From Siphonodentalium dalli (lineage: Eukaryota; Mollusca; Scaphopoda; Gadilida; Siphonodentaliidae), in NCBI GenBank assembly GCA_032622095.1, contig CP136063.1:210908355-210972354 (forward strand): a DNA stretch of 64,000 bases, in the 5' to 3' direction. Below the pieces are notes generated by a model that had not been told where the DNA came from, did no database searches, and worked only from the letters and a program-made list of their open reading frames with translations. Of this stretch, positions 23,735 to 35,840 are shown piece by piece; within the stretch, counting starts at the first letter, position 1; every line of letters begins with the position of its first letter. Both the position numbers and the translations under genes were made by a program.

Positions 23735-24690
23735 AGGAAACTTGTACCATGAAATAATTATGTTGTTAACACTTATACACTTGTGTTTCCTGGAAGGAGT
23801 TTTTTTTATAATTTGGAACATTTTATGTATGCAGCTGGCTTGCGCCTACTAATGGTCATATTTTAGATTGTGATTGTGAGAAATTTTAAAATCCATAATT
23901 TTGTCTCTAAAGTTCATATACCGTGATGTCAATTTAGTCCATACAGAAGGAAAGAACTAACTCAGAATGATTCTACGAATGTTTTAATTTCCTGGAAATT
24001 GTTTTATAACACCAACTTTTTTCATCTCTTATGAAGTCACCGTAGTTTTTAAATCAATATTGCACAAAACACTTTTTTTTATTCAAAGCACTATCTTTAT
24101 AATATTTAGTTCATAGTGAGATATCACAGAACTCGGTGATGAAGATGTTTAAAGATGTATTCAAGGACGATCAGTTACTAATGCAAATTTGTTTGTAGTA
24201 AAACATGTTATTTTATCAAGTTGAGCCTAAATAATGAGTAAAATTGTTTTATTTCAAAATTTGCCTACAACTATGAATACATCTTTGAACATCTATTAAT
24301 ACGATGGGGTGACCACCAGTTCTTGAAATACAGAATCTTTGAGGGGGGGTTTTGTGCATAAAGTGGGGATTCAGAAATAAGGTTCATCCCAGCAGCTAAT
24401 TGCATAAAATTCTTAAATATGTAGAGAATCGTGTAACTGTGAAAGTTGCCGAGGATATCTCTCGAATGAACATTTTCAAATTAAATGTGTCATGAGACAA
24501 TAGTGTTATTTACAACTTTTCATGTTTTTCTGTAAGCCCCTTGATATGTTATGTTTTGTCGATGTCTTGTGGTAGCGTAGTAACAGCAGGAATATGTTTA
24601 CAATCTCTGGGGAATCACATGAAGATTTCTGCCAGCTTACCATCACTCCTACCACTCAAAAACGCTATAACTTACACCTTAATATGGATC
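23735..24690. other. Intergenic, nothing recognised
   Basis: AT-rich; no exon, repeat family or RNA gene seen. Confidence 0.35.
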
Positions 24691-24692
24691 TA

Positions 24693-24908
24693 CAGTAATG
24701 CCCTAAATAATCAACTCCTTAACCACAGCAGAATTATGGGTAATTTTTCAGGATTTAGTCGGAAATATGGCTTGTTGCCATTCATCGGAAAGCACTCAGT
24801 GAGAGCTTTCCGATGAATGACAACAAGCCATATTTCCGGCTAAATCCGGCTGAAAAATTACCCATAATTCTGCTGTGGTTAAGGAGTCGATTATTTATGG
24901 CATTACTG
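24693..24908. mobile_element. Family D palindrome, copy 4
   Basis: TA-flanked, 216 bp. Has one arm change near the loop (gcactcagtgagagc) and a short extra 'cggct' in the right arm. Confidence 0.82.
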
Positions 24909-24910
24909 TA

Positions 24911-26020
24911 TTAATACCATAAAATCTTGTCAGTGGATATACAGAACCTTTTACACTCAAACCACGAATGGTTATCTGTTACCATAAGGCTTGGATTTTA
25001 AGGGTATGTCTGTTTTTCAATGTTGCTTCAAAATTTTTAACAGGGTTAAATGTGACTAATTTTATCATGTATATATTGTAAATGTACCTTTGTCTATGTA
25101 TTTGCGGCAGCAGTCAGGAAGATATATGCGATATGTAAATACTGGATCTGTATATAGAAGAGTAATAAAATGAAAATAATGTAAAACACTGTTATTCGTC
25201 TCAGTCACATCACAAAAAATCCTCCGTTTAATTTTACAAGGCAACAAAGTGACTGTAAACATGGAAAACGAAAAGATAAAAGAAAATTTGACCAAATTGT
25301 CTTATTAATATGTTCAGTATCAAAATTGCAGTGATTGGTAGACATGTTTGGGATCTCTGCAACACAAATGTTGCCACATTGGCCTTCATATAATCTAAAG
25401 TTTCTTATTTTTTACTCATATCACCTGCTCATATTGGAATACTTTGAGCTCTTTGCAATGCCGTCTGCATGGTCCTAAAATAGTTATCTGCCAAATTGCA
25501 GTGATGGAATTATCATGTAGATTTTCATGGTCTACGGGTCCCAGTTGAAAATTGCTGCTCATAGATTTGGTGTAGTTGTGGTTTACTGGGACTCATTTGG
25601 TGTTGGGTTATTCCCCTTTGGTCAGGTTTTCATGTCTGTCAGAACCAATGCCTTATCTGATTGTAAATAGAAAAATTTGTACCATTGTTATATATTTTGG
25701 TGTGTATATGTGGAGGCGTGGCTTGGTTGCGTGCAATTGTTTGTAATACTCTTCAGGGACGCAGCATTACTGAGCAAATAACTCTATTTTTAACTTACTA
25801 ATCGAGCAATGTGGATGTCAAGTGCTAGGCTGTAACGATACACTTGGTCACTACGATACGAATCATGATATATGATCAACAATGCGATACATATCACAAT
25901 GCATAATTCAGTGTTCTCAATTGATTTACTACTGAATTGTCAGAACCAACATGTTTATAACTGGAGATGGGCTTCCTTTTAAACTAAAATGCAGTTTAAT
26001 AGTTAGCTAGATGGGTCAAA
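24911..26020. other. Intergenic, nothing recognised
   Basis: The stretch 25320-25720 has unit-like phrases typical of dispersed repeats, but I could not delimit one. Confidence 0.3.
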
Positions 26021-26022
26021 TA

Positions 26023-26237
26023 CAGTAATGCCCTGATTAATCGACTCCTTTAACCACAGCAGAATTATGGGTAACTTTTCAGGATTTAGTCGGAAATATG
26101 GCTTGTTGCCATTCATCGGAAAGCTCTCAGGGAGAGCTTTCCGATGAATGGCAACAAGCCATATTTCCGACTAAATCCTGAAAAGTTACCCATAATTCTG
26201 CTGTGGTTAAAGGAGTCGATTAATTATGGCATTACTG
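26023..26237. mobile_element. Family D palindrome, copy 5
   Basis: TA-flanked, 215 bp, the most perfect palindrome of the five; even the extra A in 'ctttaacca' is mirrored in both arms. Confidence 0.85.
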
Positions 26238-26239
26238 TA

Positions 26240-26891
26240 TACTTAATATTAATAGACATGTAAAAATTAGAGAACATTGCAGGTTTTCCTCTTTTACACA
26301 TTACCATCTTCAGAAATTACTTGAATCACGATACATATAGCATAATACGCATATCAATTGAAAGTTTATCATGATATATAGAATTCATGATGAACCGTTA
26401 CAGCCCTGCCAAGTGCAGTCAATTTCATGATGTTGTTCGCAAGAATTTTTACAATCTTTCACTGCTATATAGTTTGGGATACATACATATAATATATAGC
26501 TGACATCATAACTTGTGAAATTAAAAACAATTGGCACCAGAAAAGCAAGATAATTAAAATATTCATCCTTTATTCAGCTCAAGATGCTGCCTCTTTGATC
26601 AGCACATGTGTCCATCATCATCTGTAATATGCACCTCACATTTTAGATACACATGTACATTTTAATAGTGATGGGTGCTCACTTCTCATTTTTATACCTG
26701 TGGTAATGGGCATATCACCAGTTCCATCATAAAGAGTATAATTTTTTACAATCCTCATATCATAACGGCTGTGCTTTTTAGTAGCATCCTTCAGTCCTCC
26801 CTCTTTTGGGAAACTCATGTGGCCAGATTGTAATTTTGCAGTGGTTTTATGGTGAAATAGTGCAATTTCAGAGGTACTCCAAACTGGTTTG
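26240..26891. other. Intergenic, nothing recognised
   Basis: No feature found. Confidence 0.3.
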
Positions 26892-26895
26892 TTAA

Positions 26896-27147
26896 AATCC
26901 TTTCTAAACTAAATGGATTCTAGCACCCAGCAAAAAAAATGGGTACATTGGAATGATCTACTATTGATTTGAAGGGATTTACTGATAATATAAGCAGATG
27001 ACAACAATTAAAAGTGCAGAAGGAGTCTATTTATTGAGGGATATGTTCGGATAATAAGTTCAACAAATGTATGATCATTTGTTGAACTTATTATCTGAAC
27101 ATTTCCGACGAGAACTACTGGTCAATGAATATTTTGTATAGAATGGA
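26896..27147. mobile_element. Family C TTAA element, copy 3 (uninterrupted)
   Basis: TTAA at 26892-26895 and 27148-27151. 252 bp with no nested insert; an inner inverted repeat 'ataataagttcaacaaatg' and its complement form a hairpin. Useful as the reference empty form of the family. Confidence 0.78.
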
Positions 27148-27151
27148 TTAA

Positions 27152-28763
27152 AATACCCAGAACATTTGTGCATTGATGCATGTTAATGACACAGGTTTGT
27201 TTCACCAAATCCAGATCCCATCTCCTTGATAATATTGACTCTTTAATCATTTAATGTCTCACCCAATGGTTGATTTGGGTTAATTTTAACAAATGTGGAC
27301 TTCCAACTTCAATTTGGTTGGCGTCACTACTTCTGAATAAAATACAGGAGATATTTCTAAGTGTTATGTATGTGGCTACTTTATGTGTGTTCTACATTTG
27401 ATTGAGGACCAAGGATGCGATTATTGTTATTTTTTTATTGTAGTGTATTACCCCGCTTTCTGCCTTCAAATATGGGTTTCATTCATTATCACTGTAGATG
27501 GTGGATGATGATATGACAAATATGGATGATAGTTTTCCATATTGAGTCAAAATAGGTCATACATGGGTCACAAAACCCCTAACCTTAAGGTTGCTACAGA
27601 CAGCATCGTATTGCGTGCATCACATCATATTGGGTCTTCTATTTTTGTGTTTCAATTGCCGACATTGGGGCAATGATAATTTTCTTTCAATTAGAATTGA
27701 ATTTGGAATGATGGCAATGTTCAACATATATTTTCAACAGGCTCTTTACCTGACCACAATTAAAAAATTCAGCTCACATAACACTTGTGGTGCTTGCATG
27801 TAAAAGTTCTAATCAATGTGACACACCTATGGTATGATGTCTGTAAGGATCTTTAACCTCCCCATCTTATCATTAATTGATGTCCTTAATATCATTTCAT
27901 CTCATCAATGAGACTTTGTTTATGTGGCTTCTCACTAATTCAATTTAAAGACTTCACATGTTTATGATTATGGACAGAAAAACTAGAATATTTCATGCAC
28001 TGCCCGAGGAAAAAAAATCTCAAAAGCATTGTATTTATTTCACCTTTCATGCTATCAAGCCTAAACAGAAGTTATTTTTCCAATTCTTATATATTTTCTT
28101 TGGAAAAAAAATCCTTGTTTGTTGTCTTTACTAACACGCTGATGTCGCAAGTATATCTGTCCATGTTTAGCAATGTCTTCGCACAAAATATTATTCTGGC
28201 ACCATTATTGATTACAAATTTAGTTTTTACCATTAATATAGTAAACTCAGCACCATTTTAAAAACATGGTCGATGGGTGTGGTAAGCTCAGAAACCAATG
28301 TCTAATCCCATTGGTCAATCTATTTGTGCCCTCCAATTAGAACTGCTGTTACATGTTTTCGTTGGGAGTTGGTATATTACCAAACTCCTCTTTCGACCAT
28401 GTTTTCGTGTACTTGTTTGTATGTGTAGCGGCGCGGGTTTTAGAGGCATTATTTATTTTATCTCGACTGAATGATTTATTATTTTAACTGACATGTTTGT
28501 ATGTAGTTAACTTATCATTTTGTACCAAAATCTATGGTTTTAGTAGAAATATCTGTCTGATAACACATATTTTTAATTATTTTGGTGAATTCCATCAAAA
28601 TCTACGGTTTTAGTAGAGATGTCAAATGACTCATATATTAAATTATTTTGGTCGGTGTCATTTTAACAGTTGAACATATATTTTGTAATTAAAATCATAT
28701 TGGAACTAAATACAATGACTTTGTGTTCATTACTCCCATGATGTTGACAAATCCAGCCTCAGT
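27152..28763. other. Intergenic, nothing recognised
   Basis: AT-rich. Imperfect duplicate 'aaaatctacggttttagtagaaat' style units at about 28527-28555 and 28595-28622. No gene signal. Confidence 0.35.
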
Positions 28764-28767
28764 TTAA

Positions 28768-29159
28768 CCCTTTACCCAACAAACCGGCCAAAACCGGCCA
28801 AATAAAGCTTCAACAGCCTAAATTATCTTGGGTCTGTCTCAATAAAACCATACAAATATGGATATCATTGGAACCGGCTCCTTGACCACATTGTGATTGT
28901 TACAGTTATGCCCTGTGCCAATGCATTCTTTTATATATGCGAGTCGACCATAGGTCGCCTCGCATATATAAGAGAATGCATTGGCCTAAAAAAAATCTTT
29001 TTTTAACACTTTTTACCTTTTTTTCTTACATTCTTTAACAATTTTATAATTTTTAATGTGTTAAGCCAATGCATTCTCTTATATATGCGAGGCGACCTAT
29101 GGTCGACTCGCATATATAATAGAATGCATTGGCACAGGGCCGTTCTATTGGGTAAAGGG
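28768..29159. mobile_element. Family B TTAA element, copy 4
   Basis: TTAA at 28764-28767 and 29160-29163. Full length, same orientation as copy 3, with both hairpins. Confidence 0.82.
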
Positions 29160-29647
29160 TTAACTGATCAGTCAAAAGACATTGTTCTAAACAAAATTAT
29201 CATCCTTGACAACATTATCGAAGTGTGTTTTCTCAAGTATATTTTAGCTATATGATGTTGGTATGACACCTTGAGATATATAAATGTTGCTAATTTACCA
29301 GCTTATTCTGCAACATTGTTTTACAAGAAAACCAATGTCAGAAATGGTAACGCGCTCAAGATCATCTATTATATACCCATGTTTGTAATTGTAGAATGTA
29401 AAATATATTGGTTTCGCGAATGACCAACTCAGAATTCCGTTAAAATAACAATAACCAGCACCTAATTAACGAACCGGCCGCCTCCAGTGGGCCTCCTCCG
29501 ACCACAACCCTCAGTGGGCTGCAGAACGAAAAATGTCTATAAAAGTTGAAATATAAGACTTACAAATTATCTTTTCCATTTCTTTTATTTGTAATTGACA
29601 TGTAAAGGACAATAAACGAAATTGAAATTCCCAACTGCACCTTTTAC

Positions 29648-29705
29648 CAGACTTGGCCTTCTGGTCGCGCAGTTCGACTTTTATATCCGTCCCAAAAATT
29701 ACCAT
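29648..29705 (-). CDS. Possible first coding exon, minus strand
   Basis: On the minus strand, gaaaaATGG has a good start context and opens 19 codons (MVIFGTDIKVELRDQKAKS) before a plausible donor, g|gtaaaag. The peptide looks more protein-like than most AT-driven frames, and GC rises here and at 29460-29520. I found no next exon of the right phase: a GC-rich block after ttctgcag at about 29521 reads into a stop. Could be a relic or coincidence. Confidence 0.22.
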
Positions 29706-30016
29706 TTTTCTATAAATAAAACCCCCAGCGTAAACTCCAGCTTCCAGGCAAAACAAGAATTTGTACATTAGTATACACGCGACGCGTGTAATTATCTTTC
29801 AAGAAGAAACCATGATACTCCCAATTTCCTGTTCCAACCTCCTGAAAATGATTTCCTCAGATTGAATAACTTGTCTCAGACTGGTGATTGCCAGCATAAG
29901 CACAACCATGTCATGACAATGATCCAATGTATTAATTATACCCCCTCTTTGTGGAGCAAATGATTTTGTTTGTGTTTTTGTTCTAGAGTTATCCTTCTTT
30001 GTCCATTCAGGTCAGA

Positions 30017-30503
30017 TCTACTATATATTTTGAGACTTCCGTATATGTGTGTGTATATCCTTTATAGACTCGAAAACGGCTCGACCGATTGAGCCCAAAC
30101 TTGCTATCTAAGGGTAAAAAGCCATGAGAAGTGCCATCGCACCGCTTCTGAGAACTCCTTCACCCTTCGCCCTGCCACCGTCGTTGGATTTGATGGGTTA
30201 ATGATTAAGGATCGTTCGTATCTGCGGGCTTCCAAGGGACGGGGGAGATTTTCGTCGGGTCAGTTTGTCCGCCTGAGGTGACCTTCACCTTGAAACGGGT
30301 ACCCACAAATGACCTTGGGCGATATCTCGGTCATCAGCGGTGACATCGACGTGAAATTTGTTATGTATTGTCAACTGGGGATGGGGAATATTTTTGTCCA
30401 CCCAACATGACCTTGAAACGGGTACCCGCATTCGATAGCATTGGATTAATGGATCCACCAAAGCCATGGGACCAATCCCGCCAGTGGCGGGCTAATCTGC
30501 TGG
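30017..30503 (+). mobile_element. Mini-Helitron, copy 1
   Basis: Starts TCTACTATATATTTTGAGAC directly after A and ends CTGG directly before T. A 3' hairpin cccgccagtggcggg (30477-30491) lies 8 bases before CTGG. 5' TC, a 3' hairpin plus CTRR and A/T insertion are the Helitron hallmarks. No Rep/helicase frame, so non-autonomous. Confidence 0.75.
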
Positions 30504-30589
30504 TATCTTATAATTGCCATATATAAGGTATGTGTTACGGATTACTTTGTACAGCATTGTTAATAGAATCTCTCCATTGCGTGTGTTAA

Positions 30590-31032
30590 AGGTACGGTTG
30601 GCCTTGGCGGTGGGTATCCTGTGAAAATATTTCCACCCGTCAAAAACCGCCACAAACAGAAAGAACAACAGTATGTTATTGTCATATATTTGACCATTGT
30701 TATGTAAACAAAAGCATAAAAAGTTACTTTTCTGGTGTTTGTTTATATTATGATGGTAAACATCAAGAGCGTTCTTTGTTGGTGAATTCCTGATATGGAA
30801 CGAATAAAGAGCGTTTATGCCATTTGTGTGTGATTAGCCAGCAGCATTGTGCTGTCTTCTGTAATACAATCAGGCTCTTGCTTAGGTAAAATATAGTAAA
30901 TCTTTATGATAACATGCTGTTTACGCGATGGTCATGGTATATATGAACGAAACTATGCGTTTTAATGTTTTTTCTGTTTACGGTGATTGGAACAAATATG
31001 AATATTTTCGACAACTAAGGCCTCACGTGCCT
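30590..31032. mobile_element. Family G element, copy 2 (inverted)
   Basis: TTAA at 30586-30589 and 31033-31036; ends aggtacggttggcc and ggcctcacgtgcct. Orientation is opposite to copies 1 and 3 (ggcggtgggtatc at left). Confidence 0.7.
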
Positions 31033-31474
31033 TTAATGGATATAATGCAACAAACGCATCACAGTCATCTAAACGCCTTTTGTTAACATCTGTATTCCAT
31101 TCTCAATGCAACGATTCACTCTTCAATTCTAAAGTGAAGGCACTGTCATTTTCTATGGAATTTCAAGTCAACTGTCAATTTTAGCAGCAAATGGAGATGA
31201 AAATAATTTTCAATATCCCACAAAAAGATATGTTTATTACTTCTATTCTAAAGATTTGACTAGTGTTAGAGTTACACTAAACCCTAATATTATAACCATC
31301 TGTCCAAATGGTACTGTCCCAGTTCTTTTTCCAACCTGATGTGCAGATGATAGTGTTGAGAAGATACCTTTCTTGACAGAGGTGGGTATATATAAATGGA
31401 ATGAAAGTCATTTGAAACCACTGTGAGAAACGAGAGGGTCTCTTTAAGGTTATCTATTCTTATTTTGCTGCCTG

Positions 31475-31725
31475 GTTAGCCGTGTTTTACTAAATGGTTT
31501 CTCCCAACCAGTTATGGAAGTATACATTGGAATGGTATGTTATTCATTGAGGGGGGGGGGGTAAGGAAAAATGAGCATACGACACACTGGCGAAATTATA
31601 GCACAACTGCAGAAGGATTAATTTTCGTTGGTGGGAAATGCTCAGATAATAAGTTCAGCAAAGGGCACATGGGCTGTTTGTTGAACTTATTATTTGAACA
31701 TTTCCTGTGGGAACTAATTTTCAGC
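31475..31725. mobile_element. Family C relic, copy 4
   Basis: Matches C internally (ttggaatggtatgttattcat, ataataagttcagcaaa, its complement ttgaacttattatttgaac) but both ends are degraded. It keeps an unoccupied TTAA at the spot where copy 2 carries its nested element. Confidence 0.6.
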
Positions 31726-31857
31726 ACGATATGTCGATACAAACGTTTATACCAATTGTACGGACAGTCCAAGATCGCGAACCTTTTCACAGCTCGTATG
31801 ATATTGTATAAATTTTGGTGAGTATTCAGTAAAGATATGGTTAAGCTTTGATGTTAA

Positions 31858-32545
31858 CCCTTTATATACCAAGTCTGAGTTTAGTGTGCCTGCCATTTGC
31901 AAAATGAGGTACCCAGAGGGTGAATTTAGTGACGCCATCCCGCATAGCGGGCTAGCATCACTAAATTCACCCTCTGGGAACCTCATTATGCATGGCCTCA
32001 TCTGCTATGGGAGACATAGACTAAGATTGAAGTTCCCAAATGATGAATATTGTGATGTGCACCCATTGGGAACCTCAATTATGCAATGTGTCCTCTGCCA
32101 ATTTGGGGATATAGAGAAAGTAAATTAAAAAAGAAATAGAATCTATGTGAAGAAGTTTCTATTGAAATTTGATAATAAAGAAACTTTCCAGAGAATAGGA
32201 GGGCTAAGCAGAATGAGGTCCACAGAAGGGGAATTTAGTTATGCTAGCCCGCTATGCGGGATAGCGTCACTAAATTCACCCTCTGGGGACCTCATTCTGC
32301 AAATGACAGGCACACTAAACTCAGGCTTGTATATACTGAATAAATATTGATGAGTAGTTCCCTTAGCAAATGTTCAGATAATAAGTTCAACAAACATCAT
32401 TTGAATGATCAATCACTCTACTCTTATATTATCTGATTCTATCTCACCTGATTGTATTACATGAACACCCCTCCAAATGAATAATAGACCGTTCCAATGT
32501 ATATTTTTATATTGAATTGGAAAATCCATTTGGTATGGAAAGGGG
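31858..32545. mobile_element. Family C TTAA element, copy 5, interrupted by family E
   Basis: TTAA at 31854-31857 and 32546-32549. After ccctttatatac it is split by the E element at 31870-32329; then tgaataaatattgatgagtag continues, as in the uninterrupted arm of copy 6 (40909). Confidence 0.78.
31870..32329. mobile_element. Foldback element E, copy 3, with 7-bp duplication
   Basis: Ends caagtctgagtttagtgtgcc and ggcacactaaactcaggcttg. Flanked by direct repeats tatatac (31863-31869, 32330-32336). Two hairpins (about 31899-31991 and 32209-32300) flank a core shared with copy 1. The host C element shows the empty site, so these boundaries are the best for the family. Confidence 0.85.
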
Positions 32546-32549
32546 TTAA

Positions 32550-33151
32550 AACACTGCCCAGTCGGTTCACGACCCCTCTTCACAGGTGTGGGCATAGGTT
32601 CATGAATCGTGTATCTGGGTATGTTTGTCAGTTAAAGACATATTATGGACTTGTTCGGGTGCATGCAACTGATAAGTTAGAACCAGGCGCTGTGCCAATT
32701 GGAGCAATGTAGAATTCTTCTAGCATCGCCGAAAATCACAACGAAATCGACCGAACCACTCCATAGAAAACAACGCGCAATTGTAAATATTTACACCTCG
32801 GGTTCGGGACGCAACATACGGCAATAAACCAACGCAAGTGATTTCACCATCGAGAGTCATTGAATTTAATTGATATATAAGAATGACGACCGGTGGTGTT
32901 AGAAATTTGGATTTATTTTCGTAAAAAATAACTACTTTGAGCAAGAATATTCTACATTTCTATTTGAACACCCTCAGTGTTTCACATCACTTTAATGGGC
33001 GCTTTGGTGTATCTGTGCAGTGGGGTAATTTCCCAGTGATTTGAACCCTTACCACGATATTTCTTTCACCTGTAAAACCGACCACGTCGTGATGTGGCTT
33101 GCGACATCGACGATAAACACTTAACAGTAACAAGCCAATCACAAGATATGC
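32550..33151. other. Intergenic, nothing recognised
   Basis: Somewhat higher GC but no splice-bounded open frame; no repeat match noticed. Confidence 0.3.
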
Positions 33152-33155
33152 TTAA

Positions 33156-33646
33156 AGGCACGGGCGGCGTTCATTGCAGACATATTCGTATTAAATTTTG
33201 TTCAAATCGCCATCAATGGAAGGAATATTAAAATATATATAGTTTTGTTCATATGCCAAACATAATCAGCGAGTAAATATAGTATATTGTCGTCAAGACA
33301 TAGTACGATGGTAGTTTTGCTTCTATTTACATAACACAGCGCAATTATATTGGTTAATCACACACATATGATATAAACGCTCTTTATTATTTCCTTATCA
33401 GGAAAACAGTAACAAATAACGCTCTTTATGTTTACCTTATCCGGATCTAAACAAAAGCCATGTTCTGTAACGTTTTTGTTTTTTGCTTTTGTTTACACAA
33501 CAAAGGAACATACTATTTATGCAATATGTATCATTATGATTGGTATAAGAACAAGGTCTGTCTATATATTACTATTCTTTCTGTTTATGGCGGTTTTTGA
33601 CGGAGGTGAATATTTTAACAGCATACCCACCGCCAACGCCGCCCGT
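33156..33646. mobile_element. Family G element, copy 3
   Basis: Left aggcacgggcggcgttc after TTAA 33152-33155; right end ccgccaacgccgcccgt. Right TTAA is mutated to taaat. Interior matches copy 1 (tctttctgtttatggcggttt). Confidence 0.7.
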
Positions 33647-33923
33647 AAATAGAGAAGTTCTAATTTCATCTCCCAGCCATTAACAGATGATGTATGTATT
33701 CGCCAGACGTTCTCACATATCGATGGTAGACACATTTCATACTGCTGTTAAGAATTACGAATAGGGTACTACGTCACTAGAATTTGTGTTCTTTATATCA
33801 GTTGTCATTTTTCCATATCCGTAGTTACGATTACCGTTTCAAAATATGTACAACATATACCTGTATAGTAATATGTTCTCTTGTCCTCAATGTGGGAGTT
33901 GACTCTGTGATTTTGTCCTTTAA

Positions 33924-34265
33924 CCCTTTCATGACGGGAGCTTCCTGAATTTTTGCGAAAACCCTGTGAAAATGTATTCTCTTATATATGCAAGTCGACC
34001 ACAGGTCGCCTCGTATATATAAGAGAATGCAACGCCTAACAAATTATATATATTTTTGTTATAACTGTTAAAAAGTGTAAGAAGAAAAAAATGATAAAAA
34101 ATTGGTAAAGAATGTAAGAAATAATGATAAAATTTTGTTTAAAGAATGTAAGAAAAATTATTAAATTGATAAAGAATGTAAGAAAAAATGATAGAAAAAA
34201 ATGATAAATTGTTAAAAAATATGAGACAAAATGATAAAAATTGTTATGGAATGTAAGATAATATT
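33924..34265. mobile_element. Family A half-element with expanded spacer, copy 5
   Basis: Left end ccctttcatgacggg after TTAA; hairpin 1 present. Instead of hairpin 2 there are about six degenerate units of 'aagaatgtaagaaaaaatgataaaa', the phrase found once in family B spacers. The right end is not recognisable. Confidence 0.65.
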
Positions 34266-35784
34266 ATAAAAAACAGAACCATATCACATTACTGCGAGTG
34301 GCAAGAAGTTTGAACGGCATGATTTTCTACGGACTCGTAGTGGTCAATTTTGCGAATATGTTTTTGGACCATCCGAAAAATTACGACTACTATTTTTAAC
34401 TATTTGTCATTCTTATCAGTCGTAGTGCATTATGCGAATCTGTCTAAAGATAGATGATATTAAACCTTTCCATAATCCAGAAGCAAAGGGCCATGCAATT
34501 TTAGGGGTTAGTAAACATTCTCTGATAATGTTTTTCTCTCTGGATTGTTATGCGTCAATTTCTGGGATGTGGAATTCATAACCTTGACCATTACCTATAA
34601 ACCAAGATGGCGTCTAACATGGCGACATGTTATAAAATATGAACTAAGTCAGTTTAATCAGTTTTGTTGGAGAGAATATCTCATAAGATGGATACACAAT
34701 TACACATCTATGCATGATTGAGCTGCATGCTGTTACATTGCACTACATTTCACAGGAAGATGACTGCCAAAATGGTCACCTGAATTGGAAAAATATACAC
34801 ATTTTCACTCATATCGTCTATATCCGTTTCTACTGTAAATTGTGTTTTTTTCCCTATTAGTTATGTCCTACGGTTATTATAGTGCAATGTGTTGTTCCTT
34901 TGCTTCCAAACATTAACAAAAATTATTTTAAAGAACGTAGTATGAAATTTCACCGAAAACTCACTTTCGGTTTTTAGTCATGTTTTTATGTGAAATGAAC
35001 AGATCTGGAGGAAGTAGGAGGAAGTATTACCGTCAAAATACAATCTATTAGGGCCTGATACGGTTACTCTGGTTTATGATGGCAGTCAAAATGGCAGCAA
35101 GTTTATAGAAAATTCTATGTTACGTCCTTATTCGTTTACATGTTGTGGTTGATGCGTGGACTTGACTAATCTGTACTGGAGACATTACACTTATTTATTT
35201 GGTCTCAGTCCATTTCAATCCCTAAACATTTTATCTTTTAACAACTTGCGTGTTTCTAGCCATAATGCAACGTGAAACGAACCCGAACTGAGGGAGTTAA
35301 GCACAAGCTGTTATTACCTATAAAAATTTATAAAATCCAATCTCATTGGTGCCTGAAATGGTCACTATAATCTATCATGGCAGTCAAAATGGTGGCAAAT
35401 GTATAGCAAGTGTTAGATTGGTGACACGCACTTGAAAAATGTTGTAATATCTAAGTGTTGTCCAAAATGTCTTCCAAAATCAGTATTTAGCCTTATACGA
35501 CTAAAACATAGATTATGTGTATAAGCAGGGGCAAATATTGACACGTCTTCATAGAAGCAATGCAGTTCGCGCCTCTGCTCACGTATTAAATCATAAAAAA
35601 TACCTCAATGATTACTGAAATAATTATTTTGTTCAAAGTTCCACATAACCTGGCTGCGGGAATGATGCAGTATTAATCGTGATATGGTATACCAACTGAA
35701 ACGTTAAACCACAGTCAATCAATTAATCACAATTCAATTAACATTTTCCGGTATCATCCTTGTAAAACATGCTAAATATTTCAG
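34266..35784. other. Intergenic with a weak degenerate repeat
   Basis: Phrases like 'atggcagtcaaaatgg' recur near 34760, 35080 and 35380, each with a nearby 'ggtcac' or 'ggttac'. Probably an old dispersed repeat. Confidence 0.35.
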
Positions 35785-35840
35785 AGAAAGCCGTTCTGAG
35801 GAACGCCATGTGGCCTTGTGTGGCCGATGATTTCTCAAAG
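35785..35840 (+). CDS. Possible 56-base internal exon
   Basis: Between aatatttcag and aaag|gtgagc, both good splice sites. Two frames contain stops; the third reads two leading bases then KAVLRNAMWPCVADDFSK and ends on a codon boundary. No partner exon with matching phase was found nearby, so this is only a candidate. Confidence 0.3.
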
